Source: Misgurnus anguillicaudatus (taxonomy: Eukaryota > Chordata > Actinopteri > Cypriniformes > Cobitidae). From it: DNA of 64,000 nt. A program made the position numbers and the translations under genes. The stretch spans positions 34,748,501 to 34,812,500 of the forward strand of contig NC_073353.2 of the NCBI RefSeq assembly GCF_027580225.2, written 5' to 3'. A model generated the notes under the pieces. It did not search any database, was not told the origin of the DNA, and saw only the letters and a program-made list of their open reading frames with translations. Below, one piece after another: positions 23,771 to 35,822 of this stretch (within the stretch, counting starts at the first letter, position 1; each line of letters starts with the position of its first letter).

Positions 23771-24696
23771 ATTGATGGAGCAAGGTCATATCAAAGACTG
23801 AAATTAAACGTTTGTGCTCCTAATCTAAAAACTAGATTATGAGATTTCTAAATTTCACAGACAGGGTCACAAATCTTGTGGACGTGAAATAAAGGATCTG
23901 TTTCAAGAGCTGGTGACTCCCTACATAGCCAGCTGCCTCCTAAATCCCAGACCTAACAGAAATGGGACCTCATACGATAGTTGGCTAACTGAATTGTTTT
24001 GGTCCTAGATCAATACGGACACTTCACAAGCTCAATGCGATCTAAACAATGAGCCACCTAACAACTTAACAACAAGCCATACTTCAAGATCTAGACAAAA
24101 CCCCCGAAGAAGACAAACTAATTCAGCGATCATGCGGTTAAATGCAGAGGCTGAAGTCATTAAGCTTCAAGCCATTGTTAATGAAATGTCACACTTCTGG
24201 AGCGTCTGTGTTTCTCTGCCTCTCTTCTGTTGTCTCCGCTCGTCCATCCACTTCACTGACACCCTGTGAGCAGCAATGATTCATTGCGGTCGAGAATAAT
24301 GTCACTTCTTTTCTCTCGTGTGATTTCGCTGTCTCGGTAAATGCATGGTTGTGATGTAACAGATGGTGATATATGTTATGTACTGTATGTATTCATATAA
24401 ATGATGTATTGTCACTGTCAGCCAGTACAGATGAATGAGTGGATAAACAGAATCAATGGAGAAAAGAAGAGGGGAATTTCAAGGTGAACACAGTGATAAA
24501 ACTTACTGTTACTACAAAGCCTGCTCAATTACAAATTGCGTAAATATCCTAAAAACGCTTTTGTTGCACAGCATTACATTATGTTATGTTATGGATAATG
24601 TATAGGCAGCTGGTTGTCAGTGAAATAATCCACGACAACGTGATTACAATAACAACTGGCTGCCTGTACATTATGCCACCTATTAAACAGCTAATA
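23771..24696. other. No feature recognised
   Basis: Intron-like. Open frames are short and carry no domain. Confidence 0.4.
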
Positions 24697-24697
24697 A

Positions 24698-25418
24698 AGG
24701 GATAGTTTGGCCAAAAATGGTTAGAAAAAGTTTTAGATCTTTCAGTTAATCAAATGTGAAGTTATGGGGTCCACGTCCTTCAAGTCCAAAAAATTTCAAC
24801 TATCCTTCAGAAAATAAATCCAAACGGCTCCACGATGATAAACAAAGGCCTTCTGAGGGTAATCCGCACGGTTTTGTTGTAAAAATATCCACATTTAAAA
24901 CTTTATAAACGAAAATAACTACCTTCCGGTAATGCCGGCATCTTAGTCGCGTCCGCATTCTAGATGAGAGCTTACGCAGCTTAAAAAAGGGTTCTGTGCT
25001 GCTGCTCTGTGCCCCCGCTCTCCGAATTTGTCATATGTCACTAAGACAAGTGCGTACACTACGCTGATACTCTCTCCTGAACACAGAGGAGTCTAAGATG
25101 GTGGCGCTACCGGAAGCTAGTTATTTTCATTTTTAAATATGGATATTTCTACAACAACACCGCGCGGATTACCCTCAGAAGACCTTTGTTTATCATCCTG
25201 GAGCCGTATGGATTTCTTTGGGGAAGGATATATGCACTTTTTTTTAACTTGAAGGACGTGTACCCCGTAACTTTACTGTTTAGCAGGTGAAAGATATAAG
25301 ACATTTTCTAAAATAACTGAAAATTTGTTCGTCTGAAAAATGATGGACATATGCATCTCGGACGGCTTCGGGGGGAGTAATTCATGGGTTTAATTTCATT
25401 TTTTGCCGAACTATCCCT
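24698..25418. mobile_element. Long-TIR element with AGGGATAGTT / AACTATCCCT ends
   Basis: The arms are inverted through GGATAGTTTGGCC, ACGTCCTTCAAGT, AAACAAAGGCCTTCTGAGGG and TAATCCGC. TTAA follows the right end (25419-25422); the left flank reads AATA, a probable decay. Non-coding. Confidence 0.78.
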
Positions 25419-25537
25419 TTAACCTCACAAGTAAGGTAAGGAGCATTAAATATTGATATGAAATATTTTATTAGCTTTTTTAAGGAATGCGAGGAAAACC
25501 AGTTTAATTTCGGTTTTAAGATGATGTGAAAAAGAAT

Positions 25538-25873
25538 TAGTGGTGGGCAAAGATTAATCGCGATTAATCGCAAACAAAATAAAAGTGATTTTTTGCATAA
25601 TATATGTGTGTGTGCTGTGTGTAATTATTATGTATATATAAATACACACACATTCATGTATGTATTTAAGAAACATTTACATGTGTATATTTATTTATAT
25701 TTTTGAATAATTTTTAAAATGATACATAAATAAAACATTTCTGAAATGAATATATGTATGTGTGTGTGGTTAAATATACATAATAATTACACACAGTACA
25801 TATACATATATTATGCAAAAAAATACTTTTATTTTGTATGCGATTAATTGCGATTAATGTTTGCCCAGCACTA
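25538..25873. mobile_element. Foldback element with TAGTGxTGGGCAAA ends
   Basis: The left arm TAGTGGTGGGCAAAGATTAA and right arm TTAATGTTTGCCCAGCACTA are inverted. The homology runs through GATTAATCGC, TTTTGCATAATATATG and the TGTGTGTAATTATTATGTAT block to the centre. Flanking 8-mers do not match. Confidence 0.75.
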
Positions 25874-25984
25874 GTAAAATTATTATGTCATATATTTCAT
25901 TAAAAGTCATAAATTAAATTTTTGTTTAATATTAAACTATACCTGTCAAAATGATTTAAGCATTTTTTTTCTTGAATTTTTCTT

Positions 25985-26203
25985 GAATTTAGTGTTTAAG
26001 AAAAATGTTCAAGATTTTTTTGCTTACCCCATTGGCAGATTTTTTTTGCTTGATTTATGCACAAAATCACTTCAATTATTTTTGGTCTAAAACTAGACTT
26101 ATTTTCTTGGGTCGTTTTGCTCATCAAGAAAACGGCATCTTAATTGAAGAATTTTGAAAACAAGTACTAAGATTTTTTTTCTTGAAAATCATTTTTTGCA
26201 GTG
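25985..26203. mobile_element. CACTGCAAAAAATG-family MITE, copy 2 (5'-truncated)
   Basis: Right end GAAAATCATTTTTTGCAGTG; centre TTGCTTACCCCATTGGCAGA. The left half is missing. Confidence 0.75.
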
Positions 26204-27650
26204 TAATCCCATAACATATGCAAATTAACCATGCAGGGTGACATTAAATGTACTTTACTTCGATCATGTCTATTGTACACAGCTTTGTTTATCAAAAAAC
26301 AAGGAGCCGTCTTTTCTGGCATCATTTCAAAACTATTCGGACATCTCTAAAAAGTATGTTTTGCCAGGGCAAACACCAAAGACATAAAAGTATATTATTG
26401 TAATAATAATACAAATATCTTTGTTTACTTCCAAACATATAGGCTCATTTGTCAACTTCAAACAACTGGTAAAGGCTATTACTCAAACTCAAAGTCTTAG
26501 AACAAGGTAAGACATTTAAAAAAAAAGCTGCACAAAACTAATCCAGCCTATTTTACAATGCAGAGCTCCACGGCACGGCGGCAAATGAAGATAAGGGGCC
26601 TGCTGAATTTAAACAAACTGAAAGTAAGACATTCAAGCTGCAGACAGACATCCATGAATAACTTTCCTACTGACCTCACTCAGTCTGTGTGGCCTAAACA
26701 ATTTCTCTCCAGGGTATATTTTGAAGGTTAATCTAAGTGGGCTGGATAGGGGTGCAAGCTTGTTCATGAAGACATGGACGCATACAGAAAACAGGCCGGC
26801 GGGAAAGACAGACCATCTGCTGGGAGGCGTCCGAGATTCATTAAATGCCTGTTGGGTGGGTTCTCTTACCCTGTGTGTGTTTGACAGAAAGAGTTTGATG
26901 GTGTTTGAATAGCAAATCGCCCGTGTAGCGTTGCACTCACATGGAAAATTGCATCTGGACATTTGCATAATTTTTCTTGCTCAAACCATAAATTAAATGC
27001 CTGTAAATTCTTTTATATTAAATTCTAGTGTTGAAGAACATGCATTTCACCAGGCAATAACAAGCACTTACATCTAAATGCACCACCCCATCCCTTCTCC
27101 AAATAACCCATTTCAAAACTAAAATGACTTTAATACTAAACAGCTGCAATTTGGCACTGCACTGAACAAACATTCAGGCATTCATTTTTAATGTCTTACA
27201 TCAACTGCATGCCTTACAACTAAAACTGGATGAATGTTACAGTATGATTCCTAAATAATATTCATGAGCCAACTCAATATGGTTTACAATGTGTCTGCCC
27301 ATTTTTCAGATTTTCCTACACCTCTGTAGGAACTGAATGCAGCTGAATTTGCCCAAATTCAACTGTGAAATGAATGTACTGCCTTTATCCTTTACAACTA
27401 CTGAACATGAGTATGCTACATAGATAGAAAGTAATTCCCTGAGTACTATAGTCTTATGCCCCATTCACATTACAAACGACACGCAGTGACAAAGCACCAA
27501 AATCCCATTCAGTTCAATAAAGAATTGTCGATTTCCGATGACAGGGCAAAGCTAAAAAACCTTAAACTTTATGCAAATGATAAGTGACTTTCAGGAGCGA
27601 CTAACAATCAGAGAGAAGCGCGGAGTCAACGTCATCCATCTTTCGGCTTT
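26204..27650. other. No feature recognised
   Basis: One of the longest stretches without a visible repeat. Frames at 26633-26968 (minus) and 26721-26912 (plus) overlap on opposite strands and have no recognisable domain. Possible conserved non-coding DNA, not testable here. Confidence 0.4.
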
Positions 27651-27669
27651 GATGGTTACTTATTTGATT

Positions 27670-28127
27670 ATAAGTATTAATAATATAACAAAAAGTGATA
27701 TTACGCAGCAGCGAAAATAGTCCCCTTAGTAACTATCAATGGCAGGGGACTATTTTCAGGCAGTGCGTAATATCACTACGCCTGCTGCAGCCATGTTACA
27801 GCAGCAAAGTCCTTGATTATTACGGCAGAGAAAGAGTATAGTTCCTAGCCATATCTGCCTAAAAAATAGCAATTTTTAATTTTCTGTCGGCCTTAGTACA
27901 CGTAACTACAGAAGAGTCAAGTTTTAAATAGGAAAAATCTTGAAACACTTTGGTTATTTTTTAGCGCAATGCTAATGGTCAAATCCGATTCGATGGCCAA
28001 GCTACGCTAAAAGTTGTAGCGCCAGACCCGGAGATCAGCTAAATGGATTCCAAAACGGTAAAAATCAAATGTTAAACTCTAGGGTATCTAGAAAATGAGT
28101 ATATTTTCAAAAAAGTGGAGTGTCCCT
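27670..28127. mobile_element. Family A copy 3 (left end truncated)
   Basis: The right arm ends AAGTGGAGTGTCCCT, then TTAA (28128-28131). Upstream blocks GAGATCAGCTAAATGGATTC and GCGCAATGCTAATGGTC match copies 1 and 2. The left end is not recognisable. Confidence 0.75.
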
Positions 28128-28131
28128 TTAA

Positions 28132-28546
28132 CTCTTTCCCCGCCATTGACGAGAAAACGCTTCTCTGCCAATGACCAGTTTTTCCGACAATCCGTATTTC
28201 CGCTATTATCCACCAGGTCGCGCTCTTACCCAACTTATAAAACACTGAAGTATTCCCTTAGGGCAAACAGTTCAAACTCTGTGTATGTTTTGATGATCGC
28301 TCTGAATTTGATCTTTATCAAAAGTCAGCTTTTTGCTCAATTTTTTTGAAGAAACCTACCCATATTTGAGAGATGATAAAAGAGAACAGATGAAGGTAGG
28401 ATGGGTCTGTTTTTTTATTTGATATATTGTATGTTTATATATTTGAAAAAAAAAACAATTTCTGGAAGGCATTCAACTTTCATGAAAATCAAAAAAATGC
28501 TGGCACTGGCTGGCAACTTTTTTTTAAAACTCTGGTGGGGAAAGAG
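28132..28546. mobile_element. TTAA element of the CTCTTTCCCCGCCATTGACG family
   Basis: TTAA at 28128-28131 (shared with the right flank of family A copy 3) and 28547-28550. Left end CTCTTTCCCCGCCATTGACG, right end GGTGGGGAAAGAG. A second copy with similar ends lies at 34021-34481 in the opposite orientation internally. Confidence 0.82.
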
Positions 28547-28554
28547 TTAATAGC

Positions 28555-28985
28555 AGAGTTTTTTGAGGGCGTTCGATGCGAAGTTCGTCACACATGTATG
28601 TTCGTCACACATCGTGTGTGGTTTGTAATTTCAAAATATGTGTTCTGCGCTTCGAGAGATCCTGTGTGCATCATGTGTCTTGTCAAAATAAGTGGCTGCT
28701 GCAGACGCGTCTAAAGAGTTTATGAGACGCTCGCGTTTGTCAGATACTCACATAATCTCATGCGTAATCAGAGTTTACTGTTATGGGAGTGTCTTGCATG
28801 TTTTTGTGAACGTGAGCGTCTTTTTTTATCATGAACGGTTATGAAGCGTGTGCAGCAGGCACTTATTTTGACAAAACACGTCATGCAAATGGTTCACATG
28901 ACGCAACAAACACATATTTTGAATACATGAGCAACACACATGGCAACACATATTTTAAATGTGCGCCCCTCAGATGAGCAGTCAC
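28555..28985. repeat. Repeat with internal inverted symmetry, copy 2
   Basis: Pairs with 5567-5995 through shared CACACAT/ATGTGTG arms, a GAGACGCTC core and a GCAGGCACTTATTTTGACA block. Confidence 0.5.
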
Positions 28986-29039
28986 AAGCAGCCACTGGTT
29001 CATAGCCTCAGTTTTTATATTTATTTATTACATATTTTT

Positions 29040-29196
29040 TATATTTGCTTGGCTTTTTATAAATGTTACAATTTTAAACAATGATAAAACATATCAAAAA
29101 GTAAAATAAATAAAAAATTTGTAGACTACATCAAAAAATAGCCCTCCAGATTGTGTTATCCATTGTGGTAGCTCACAAAAAGGTTGGAGACCTCTG
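29040..29196. mobile_element. Truncated copy of the 84-369 hAT family
   Basis: The minus strand reads CAGAGGTCTCCAACC at the 29196 end, then GTGAGC and TAGCCCTCCAGATTG-like sequence (in antisense), matching the left half of 84-369. The other terminus is not recognisable. Confidence 0.65.
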
Positions 29197-29760
29197 TACT
29201 AAAACATCATCAGCACTGCCAGTGCCAGCTAACTAAGATTACTTGCTTTTGGTCAGACTAGTGGATGACAGAACATGTAAGGATGGCAAGCTTCATTCAC
29301 ACATAATAGTGTAGTGCTCCAAGCAATGTTTTTTTATTTTGTGTGCGTGAGATCTGTTTGGAGTAGAGACAAGATGTAAATGCAATACAACTAAAGAACA
29401 TCCAGATACCAAACGTATGTCAACAGCAGGTGTAAATGGATCTATGTGTTTGAAGTAAATGGTAGATAGGGGAGGGTCCCGGGGGCAACATGTTCTCATA
29501 GATGGATTCTAAGAGCATAATTTTCCCTGACTGAGATGAGGGCCACAGTCAGGACACCGTGTGTCAGATAGCTCCATCACACCCTGTTGCTCTTAAAAGT
29601 ATGAATCTTTCAATGGAAACCATTAAAATTTCATTCTGGAAATGCTCGTACCTCTCGCACGTCACAAGTCATCAGCTGAGTCTACATCACTGTGCCGCGA
29701 CCGCATTTCACCAGACGACTCGACAAAAATAATTCAATAAACCTCCTGCATGTTTCACTG

Positions 29761-29966
29761 CACTGCAAACAATTATTTTCAAGAAAACATTTTCCTAGTA
29801 TTTTTGTCTTGTTTTCAGTAAAAAAATATCAAATTTAAGTGAATTTGTGCATAAAGCAAGCCAATGGGGTAAGCAAAAAATCTTGAACATTTTTCTTAAA
29901 CACTAAAGAGACAAAACAAGACAAAAATAGTAAGATTTTTTTTCTTGAAAATCATTTTTTGCAGTG
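29761..29966. mobile_element. CACTGCAAAAAATG-family MITE, copy 3
   Basis: Complete by its ends: CACTGCAAACAATTATTTTC and GAAAATCATTTTTTGCAGTG, 206 bp, with a GCCAATGGGGTAAGCAAA centre. Confidence 0.85.
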
Positions 29967-29993
29967 TGACAAGTATTTATAAATACTTGTCAA

Positions 29994-30749
29994 CATTGCA
30001 AAAAATGACTTTCTTATTTAGTATTTATGTCTTGTTTTCAGTAACAATATCTAAAAATTCTTAAATTAAGATGCTTTTTCTTGATGAGCAAAATGACCTA
30101 AGAAAAAAAACTCTAGTTTTTAGACAAAAACTATACAATTTAAGTGAATTTGTGCTTTAAACAAGCAAAAATATCTGCAATGGGGTAAGAAAAAAAATCT
30201 TTAAAGGTGCAGTGTGTCATTTTTAGAAGAATCTCGTGACAGAAAAGCAAAATAATATACAAAACTATATTATCAGGGGTGTATAAAGACCTTTCATAAT
30301 GAACCGTTATGTGTTTATTACCTTAGAACGAGACCTTTATATCTACATACAAAGAGGGTCCCCTTACATGGAAGTCGCCATTTTGTGCCGCCATTTTTCT
30401 ACAGAAGCCCTTAACGGACAATTTTTTTTACTTTTTTATTTAAGACATGTTTGACTGGTGGCAGCTACCGTAGCTTCTCTATGCGTTGTAAAAACAAGGG
30501 GTTAGCAGTGGACTAAGCCGTTGGTTGCAATTCACAACCTCACCACTAGATGCCGCTAAAATTTACACACTGTACCTTTAAATAAGTTGCCTCATTGGCT
30601 TGTTTTAAGCACAAATTTAATTAAATTGTATAGTTTTTGTCTAAAACTAGACTTATTTTCTATATAATACATCTTAATTTAAGAAGATATTTATACTAAA
30701 AACAAGACAAAAATACTAAGTACCGGTAAGAAAATCATTTTTTGCAGTG
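29994..30749. mobile_element. CACTGCAAAAAATG-family MITE, copy 4, split
   Basis: Left end CATTGCAAAAAATGACTTTC, right end GAAAATCATTTTTTGCAGTG. The two halves are separated by the TTAA element 30205-30577, inserted near the central TGGGGTAAG motif. Confidence 0.85.
30205..30577. mobile_element. TTAA element, AGGTGCAGTGTGT family, copy 1
   Basis: TTAA at 30201-30204 and 30578-30581. Ends AGGTGCAGTGTGTCAT and TTACACACTGTACCT. Aligns along its length with 61846-62205. Non-coding. Confidence 0.88.
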
Positions 30750-31918
30750 AACAAACAGAAGACCCTCCTAAAAACATTTGTCTTGATGACATTTGCAATT
30801 TTGACATGGACCACCTTCATATTCTTTATATCATATAAACATTATCATATTTTGTATGAAAAAAGAATAACTTTAGCAAAACACATTCAAAGCAAACACA
30901 CGTAATTTGACCACATCTGGGTAATACAATATGCTATTCATAAAAAAATTATGATTGCTTTACTTACATCGACAGAGCAAGCACACAGAATAAATATTGA
31001 CTGTATAAATAAGTTAGACATTTTATATTTTTGTGTTTGCTAATATTGCATAGGTCTAGACGTGATACAGATCTGTTTAAAGGTGTGGGAAATCTTTCAT
31101 TACTGTTTAAAAAGCATTTCAGAGACATCTCGAAGCTGCCTGATAAAGTGACAAATTGTGAATTTGAGATTATTATTTGGGGGTTTTTAGTCACAAATTT
31201 GCATGTGTGTTTTTTTATAGTTCATAAAGTGTAATATTATTCTTAAATATGAAAAAAGATGCAAGTGACCCTAAACTTTACGGTAAGTCAGACTGGTGTG
31301 GGCTATGACTCAAGCAAGTGGAAAAGAGAATCTGTCTGGTTTATATTATTAGTCATTATGATGTTTCTTGCCACTGATATTGAAAGACATATAAACAGTG
31401 GGCACAAAACTCTCCACAGCTTTATGTCTCGTCACGCTGTTCTGACAGTCTATAGTATGACTAACGCTCTTATTATCCTAAAGTTAAAAATAACCCCATA
31501 AATCATCCCATACCTGCATGACAATTACCCGTATGCTTTTTTTAAAGATGACCACACCGCCATCTTGTGGTCAGCGCTGCTCCTACACACTCACTCAGGT
31601 GCATATAAATATACATTTATACATAAACCACACACAGCTATAAAGTACAAAGCAGAATAAATTGGATAAATTAAGTGCCACGTTTGCAGAAATGCCCTCA
31701 ATCCATCACAGTCAGCGCACGTGTGCGGCTCTTTTTACCTCAGTGGTTTACGGAGCTGATCTGCTGTCAGTCAAAATGATACAGCAGTACAATGCAGTAA
31801 ACACATCCTCCCCACTGTAATTACATATGTCCGGCTCAGACTACACCAGATAATGGATAGCCTGTTTAAAGATTCAAGTGCACAGACACTCACGTCCGAC
31901 AGATAAAGTGAGCAACAG
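30750..31918. other. No feature recognised
   Basis: Intron-like. Overlapping opposite-strand frames at 30964-31234 have no domain. Confidence 0.4.
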
Positions 31919-31922
31919 TTAA

Positions 31923-33012
31923 GCAATAAGGTACGAGAGGCTGTGCTGTATCGTGAATAAGTAACGGCTGAAGGGCGTTGTTAGGCACGACGCGAAGCGG
32001 AGTGCCTGCAACCCCTTCAGCCGTTACTTATTCACGATACAGCACTTGCCTCGAGTACCTTATTGCTTTTATAAAACGGTTACCACACAATATTAAAGTA
32101 AAAAAATATTAGTGCAACTTTCATGAAGTTAAATCAATAAAAGCATTCCTTCCGCTAGAAAAAATAGTCCCTGAATGCAAACAACAACATGGAAGCTCAA
32201 ATAAAAACAACAAACTGCTCTCAGACTTTGTCTCATTATATGTTTATGTGTTGCTAGGGGTGTTGCTAAGGGCGCAGTGATATTAAATAGAACCGTTGGG
32301 TGAAGCGGTCATAGCAGTGCTTTATTGTGAATAAAGCACACCTATTGACCAATCAGAATCAAGGATTGGAACTAGCCGTTTTATAATAAGATTTATACAT
32401 TACATCAAACACAATTTTACATAATAAAATGTAATCGTTTTCTTGAGACATTCACCCATTAAAATAAAATGCATCTCTGATATGAAAAAATGCATTACAG
32501 AAGTGACAATTCATATAGTTATGGATTTGGTAGACATTAAATGTACATTATAAAACGGTTAGTTCCAATCCTTGATTCTGATTGGTCAATAGGTGTTCTT
32601 TATTCTCAATAAAACACTGCTATGACCGCTTCACCCAACGGTTCTATTTAATATCACTGCGCCCTTAGCAACACCCTTAGCAACACATAAACATATAATG
32701 AGACAAAGTCTGAGAGCAGTTTGTTGTTTTTATTTGAACTTCCATGTTGTTGTTTGCATTCAGGGACTATTTTTTCTAGCGGAAGGAATGCTTTTATTGA
32801 TTTAACTTCATGAAAGTTGCACTAATATTTTTTTTACTTTAATATTGTGTGGTAACCGTTTTATAAAAGCAATAAGGTACTCGAGGCAAGTGCTGTATCG
32901 TGAATAAGTAACGGCTGAAGGGGTTGCAGGCACTCCGCTTCGCGTCGTGCCTAACAACGCCCTTCAGCCGTTACTTATTCACGATACAGCACAGCCTCTC
33001 GTACCTTATTGC
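31923..33012. mobile_element. 1.09-kb near-perfect foldback element
   Basis: TTAA at 31919-31922 and 33013-33016 flank GCAATAAGGTACGAGAGG ... CCTCTCGTACCTTATTGC. The arms 31923-32387 and 32549-33012 are reverse complements, with about seven differences by eye over 465 bp, and a 161-bp spacer. The first about 146 bp of each arm is itself a hairpin (GTGCTGTATCGTGAATAAGT facing its complement). No ORF. The high arm identity suggests recent insertion or gene conversion between arms. Confidence 0.93.
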
Positions 33013-33016
33013 TTAA

Positions 33017-33537
33017 TTAACACATTTGGCAAATGCTTTTATCCAAAGTGACTTACAAGGCAAAGTTATCCTTTTTTATCAGCAAGTGTGTTCCCTAGGA
33101 ATGAAACCCACAATCTTTGCGCTGCTTGTGCAAAAGTGAACTACAGGAATATACATAGTGACAACAGTATAATGTATAACTGTATAACAGTGAGATCCAC
33201 TTTTATTTTTCTAAATAAAATCACAGCTCCTGTTTATTACTAACATTCAGTCACACAGATGTGCTGACATACATAACGCCAACCAAATGTATGAACTTGT
33301 AGAAATGTGGCTCTACAAATGGGCAGAAATTATGCACTGAAATCACATTTACATTATTAATGACATTAATCTCTTCTGGTGTGAGACCACGATCACACTG
33401 TAGCTATATACTGTTGTCACACCTCTTCTTTTAATCATTCAGTATGCACAAATTTGGTTATTTACAGGAGCATAAACCAAACATGACACATCTGTCAGCA
33501 GTTTACTTACAGTTAAAGAGCATAGAAGAAGCAAACT
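33017..33537. other. No feature recognised
   Basis: Intron-like spacer. Confidence 0.4.
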
Positions 33538-33541
33538 TTAA

Positions 33542-34016
33542 TGGTACCTATTATGGCCTTTTTCCAAGATGTAATATAAGTCTCAGGTGTGCCCAGAATG
33601 TGTCTGTGAAGTTTCAGCTCAAAATACCCCACAGATCATTTATTGTAGCATGTCCAAAATGACCATATTTGGGTAGGAGCAAAAACGTAGTTTTAATGTC
33701 TGTACCTTTAAATGCAAATGAGCTACAGCTCCCTTACAAACAGACAATGAGTGCTTTCAGTTTAAATAGATTTAATAGATGATAGCATCTAGTAGACAGT
33801 GTACAACTCGCTGAGGGTGGAAACTATGGTAATGCAAGACTGTAAGGGGGCGGGGCTTTGTCAGTGTGACCTCACATTGATAAGAGGATTAAAACGGCAT
33901 GTCTAATGAGACTGCTTTGGTTTAATAAGGATTTAAAAAGAAGGAGAGGGTGCATTTTTCACACATTGCCAAACACACATCTTGTCCAAACACCTTGTAA
34001 AAGTGGATTTTGCATA
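33542..34016. mobile_element. Degraded TTAA-type element related to 45762-47199
   Basis: The right part CATCTTGTCCAAACACCTTG, TAAAAGTGGATTTTGCATAT is the reverse complement of the left end of 45762-47199. TTAA occurs at 33538-33541 and 34017-34020. The left terminus is weak. Confidence 0.5.
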
Positions 34017-34020
34017 TTAA

Positions 34021-34481
34021 CTCTTTCCCTGCCAGCGTTTTTTTTTTTTTAAATTCCAGCCAGCGCCAGCATTTTTCATGATTTTCACAAAGGTTTAATG
34101 CCTTCCAGAAAATGTTCTTCTTTAAATATATAAACAAACAATATATCAGATGAAAGAACAGACCCTCTGCTTACAAAAAAAAAAACGTTTCATCTTACCT
34201 TCATTAGTTCTCTTGTAATCACCTCTCAAACATGGGTAGGCTTCTTCAAAAACACCCAATTTTGAGCAAAAAGCTGAGATAATTCAATTTTTGTGAAGGA
34301 CTTTTGATAGAGATCAGATGCAGAGCGATCTTTAAAACATACACAGAGTTCTTTCTCTTTCACGTGAGGCGCTACTTCCGGGTTGTATAAGTTGCGGTAT
34401 TGCGTAAAGACGGAAAATCTCGTCATTGGCGGGGAAGCGTTTTCTCTTAATTGACGAGATATCTCAATTGCGGCGAAAGAG
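34021..34481. mobile_element. TTAA element of the CTCTTTCCCxGCC family, copy 2
   Basis: TTAA at 34017-34020, then CTCTTTCCCTGCCAGCG. The right end GGCGAAAGAG is followed by ATAA, a decayed TTAA. The interior aligns with the reverse complement of 28132-28546 (GGGTAGGCTTCTTCAAAAA, TTGAGCAAAAAGCTGA, CATTGGCGGGGAAGCG). Confidence 0.78.
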
Positions 34482-34518
34482 ATAAGTGCCCTTTAACATG
34501 TCAAACTGTTTATTGAAC

Positions 34519-35822
34519 TAGAGGTCTTCTTGGGTCCAAAGAAATGTACCCGACACAAAATGCCCCGAGTCACTTTTTACCCGATGTGAATAAAACTTTT
34601 TTTTAAAGAAAGACCCAACCCGACACGAGACAAACCAGAGTAAATTAGACCCGAGTTCGACCCGACCCAGTGGCAATTTTTTGCTTTTCAGTCAGACAGA
34701 AAGAAAATGTAGTGGCCTCGCCTCTAATTTGGCCCGCTGCTCCATTTATTTTTGTTATCTGATGACGACACCAAGGTAAATGCTAAAATATGCATTTAAA
34801 GTTGATTGACAAGTCTGGCTCAATGACAATTAACCCAACGCTAGCCAAACCATGTTGAAAGCGCTATTGGCAAACAAAGGAGGGGTTGGTAAGGGACCTG
34901 ATGTACACGCGTGAGATAGTTCAGGTCTTCTCGGGTCTATATGGCAAAAACACATTCATTTTAAAGGAATAGTTCACCCAATAATGAAAATAATGTCATT
35001 AATGACTCACCCTCATGTCGTTTCAAACTCGTAAGACCTCCGTTCATCTTCGGAGCACAGTTTAAGATGTTTTAAATGTGAAAATGTGTTGAGGCATCGA
35101 GAGTACATTTTGGTCTAGAAATAACAAAGATGACGATTTGATGTACCATTGTCTTCTCTTTTGTGTCTGTTGTGGGGCGCATGCGCTAAAGTCACGTGAC
35201 TGCAGTGACGCGAATGATGTGTTATCCTCAGACATGTTTGCAAAGTTTTTTTTCAAACTTACAGCATGCGTCTCCTCAGAGGCGCACAAAAAAAAACAGC
35301 TGGGGTGCACCAGATAACACGTCAGCCGCGTCACTGCAGTCACGTGACTCCAGTCTCGCGCATGCGCCTCACGACAGACGCGGAAGAAAAGACAACGCTG
35401 AACAAAGTCGTAATTTTGGGATTTTTCGGACCAAAATGTATTTTTGATGCTTCAACACATTCTAACTGACCTACTGATGTCACATGGACTACTTTGATTA
35501 TGTTTTTATTACCTTTCTGGACATGGACAGTATACCGTACGTAGATTTTCAATGAAGGGTCAACAAGCTCTCGGACTAAATATAAAACATCTTAAACTGT
35601 GTTCCGAAAATGAACGGAGGTCTTCCGAGTTTGGAACGACGTGAGGGTGAGTCATTAATGACATTATTTTCATTTTTGGGTGAACTATCCCTTCAAATTA
35701 CCAGAGACCGCTAATATTATACCCGACCTGTGTCCAAAGCACGCATAAACTTTTAGACACGAAATCGGGTCTCGGGTTGGGTTTCAGGTTTTCAGATCCA
35801 AGTGGACTCGTGTAGACCTCTA
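34519..35822. mobile_element. Probable hAT-type element containing a TTAA element
   Basis: The left end TAGAGGTCTTCTTGGGTCC and right end GGACTCGTGTAGACCTCTA are inverted. The subterminal regions repeat ACCCGA / TCGGGT motifs. No exact 8-bp duplication: the right flank is atgtcaaa, and the same string occurs 13 bp away from the left end. Split by 34965-35692. Confidence 0.65.
34965..35692. mobile_element. Long-TIR element with AGGAATAGTTCACCC ends
   Basis: The left end AGGAATAGTTCACCC pairs with the right end GGGTGAACTATCCCT. The arms continue through CATTAATGACTCACCCTCA and GACCTCCGTTCATCTTCGGA. Left TTAA at 34961-34964; the right flank TCAA is one base changed. Inside, 35178-35352 is a second inverted region around GTCACGTGACTGCAGTGACG. 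Confidence 0.82.

Noticed and set aside
31923..33012. CRISPR-like or assembly-duplicated palindrome
   Set aside because: No spaced direct repeats; TTAA flanks and a few arm differences point to a real foldback element, though an assembly artefact cannot be fully excluded.
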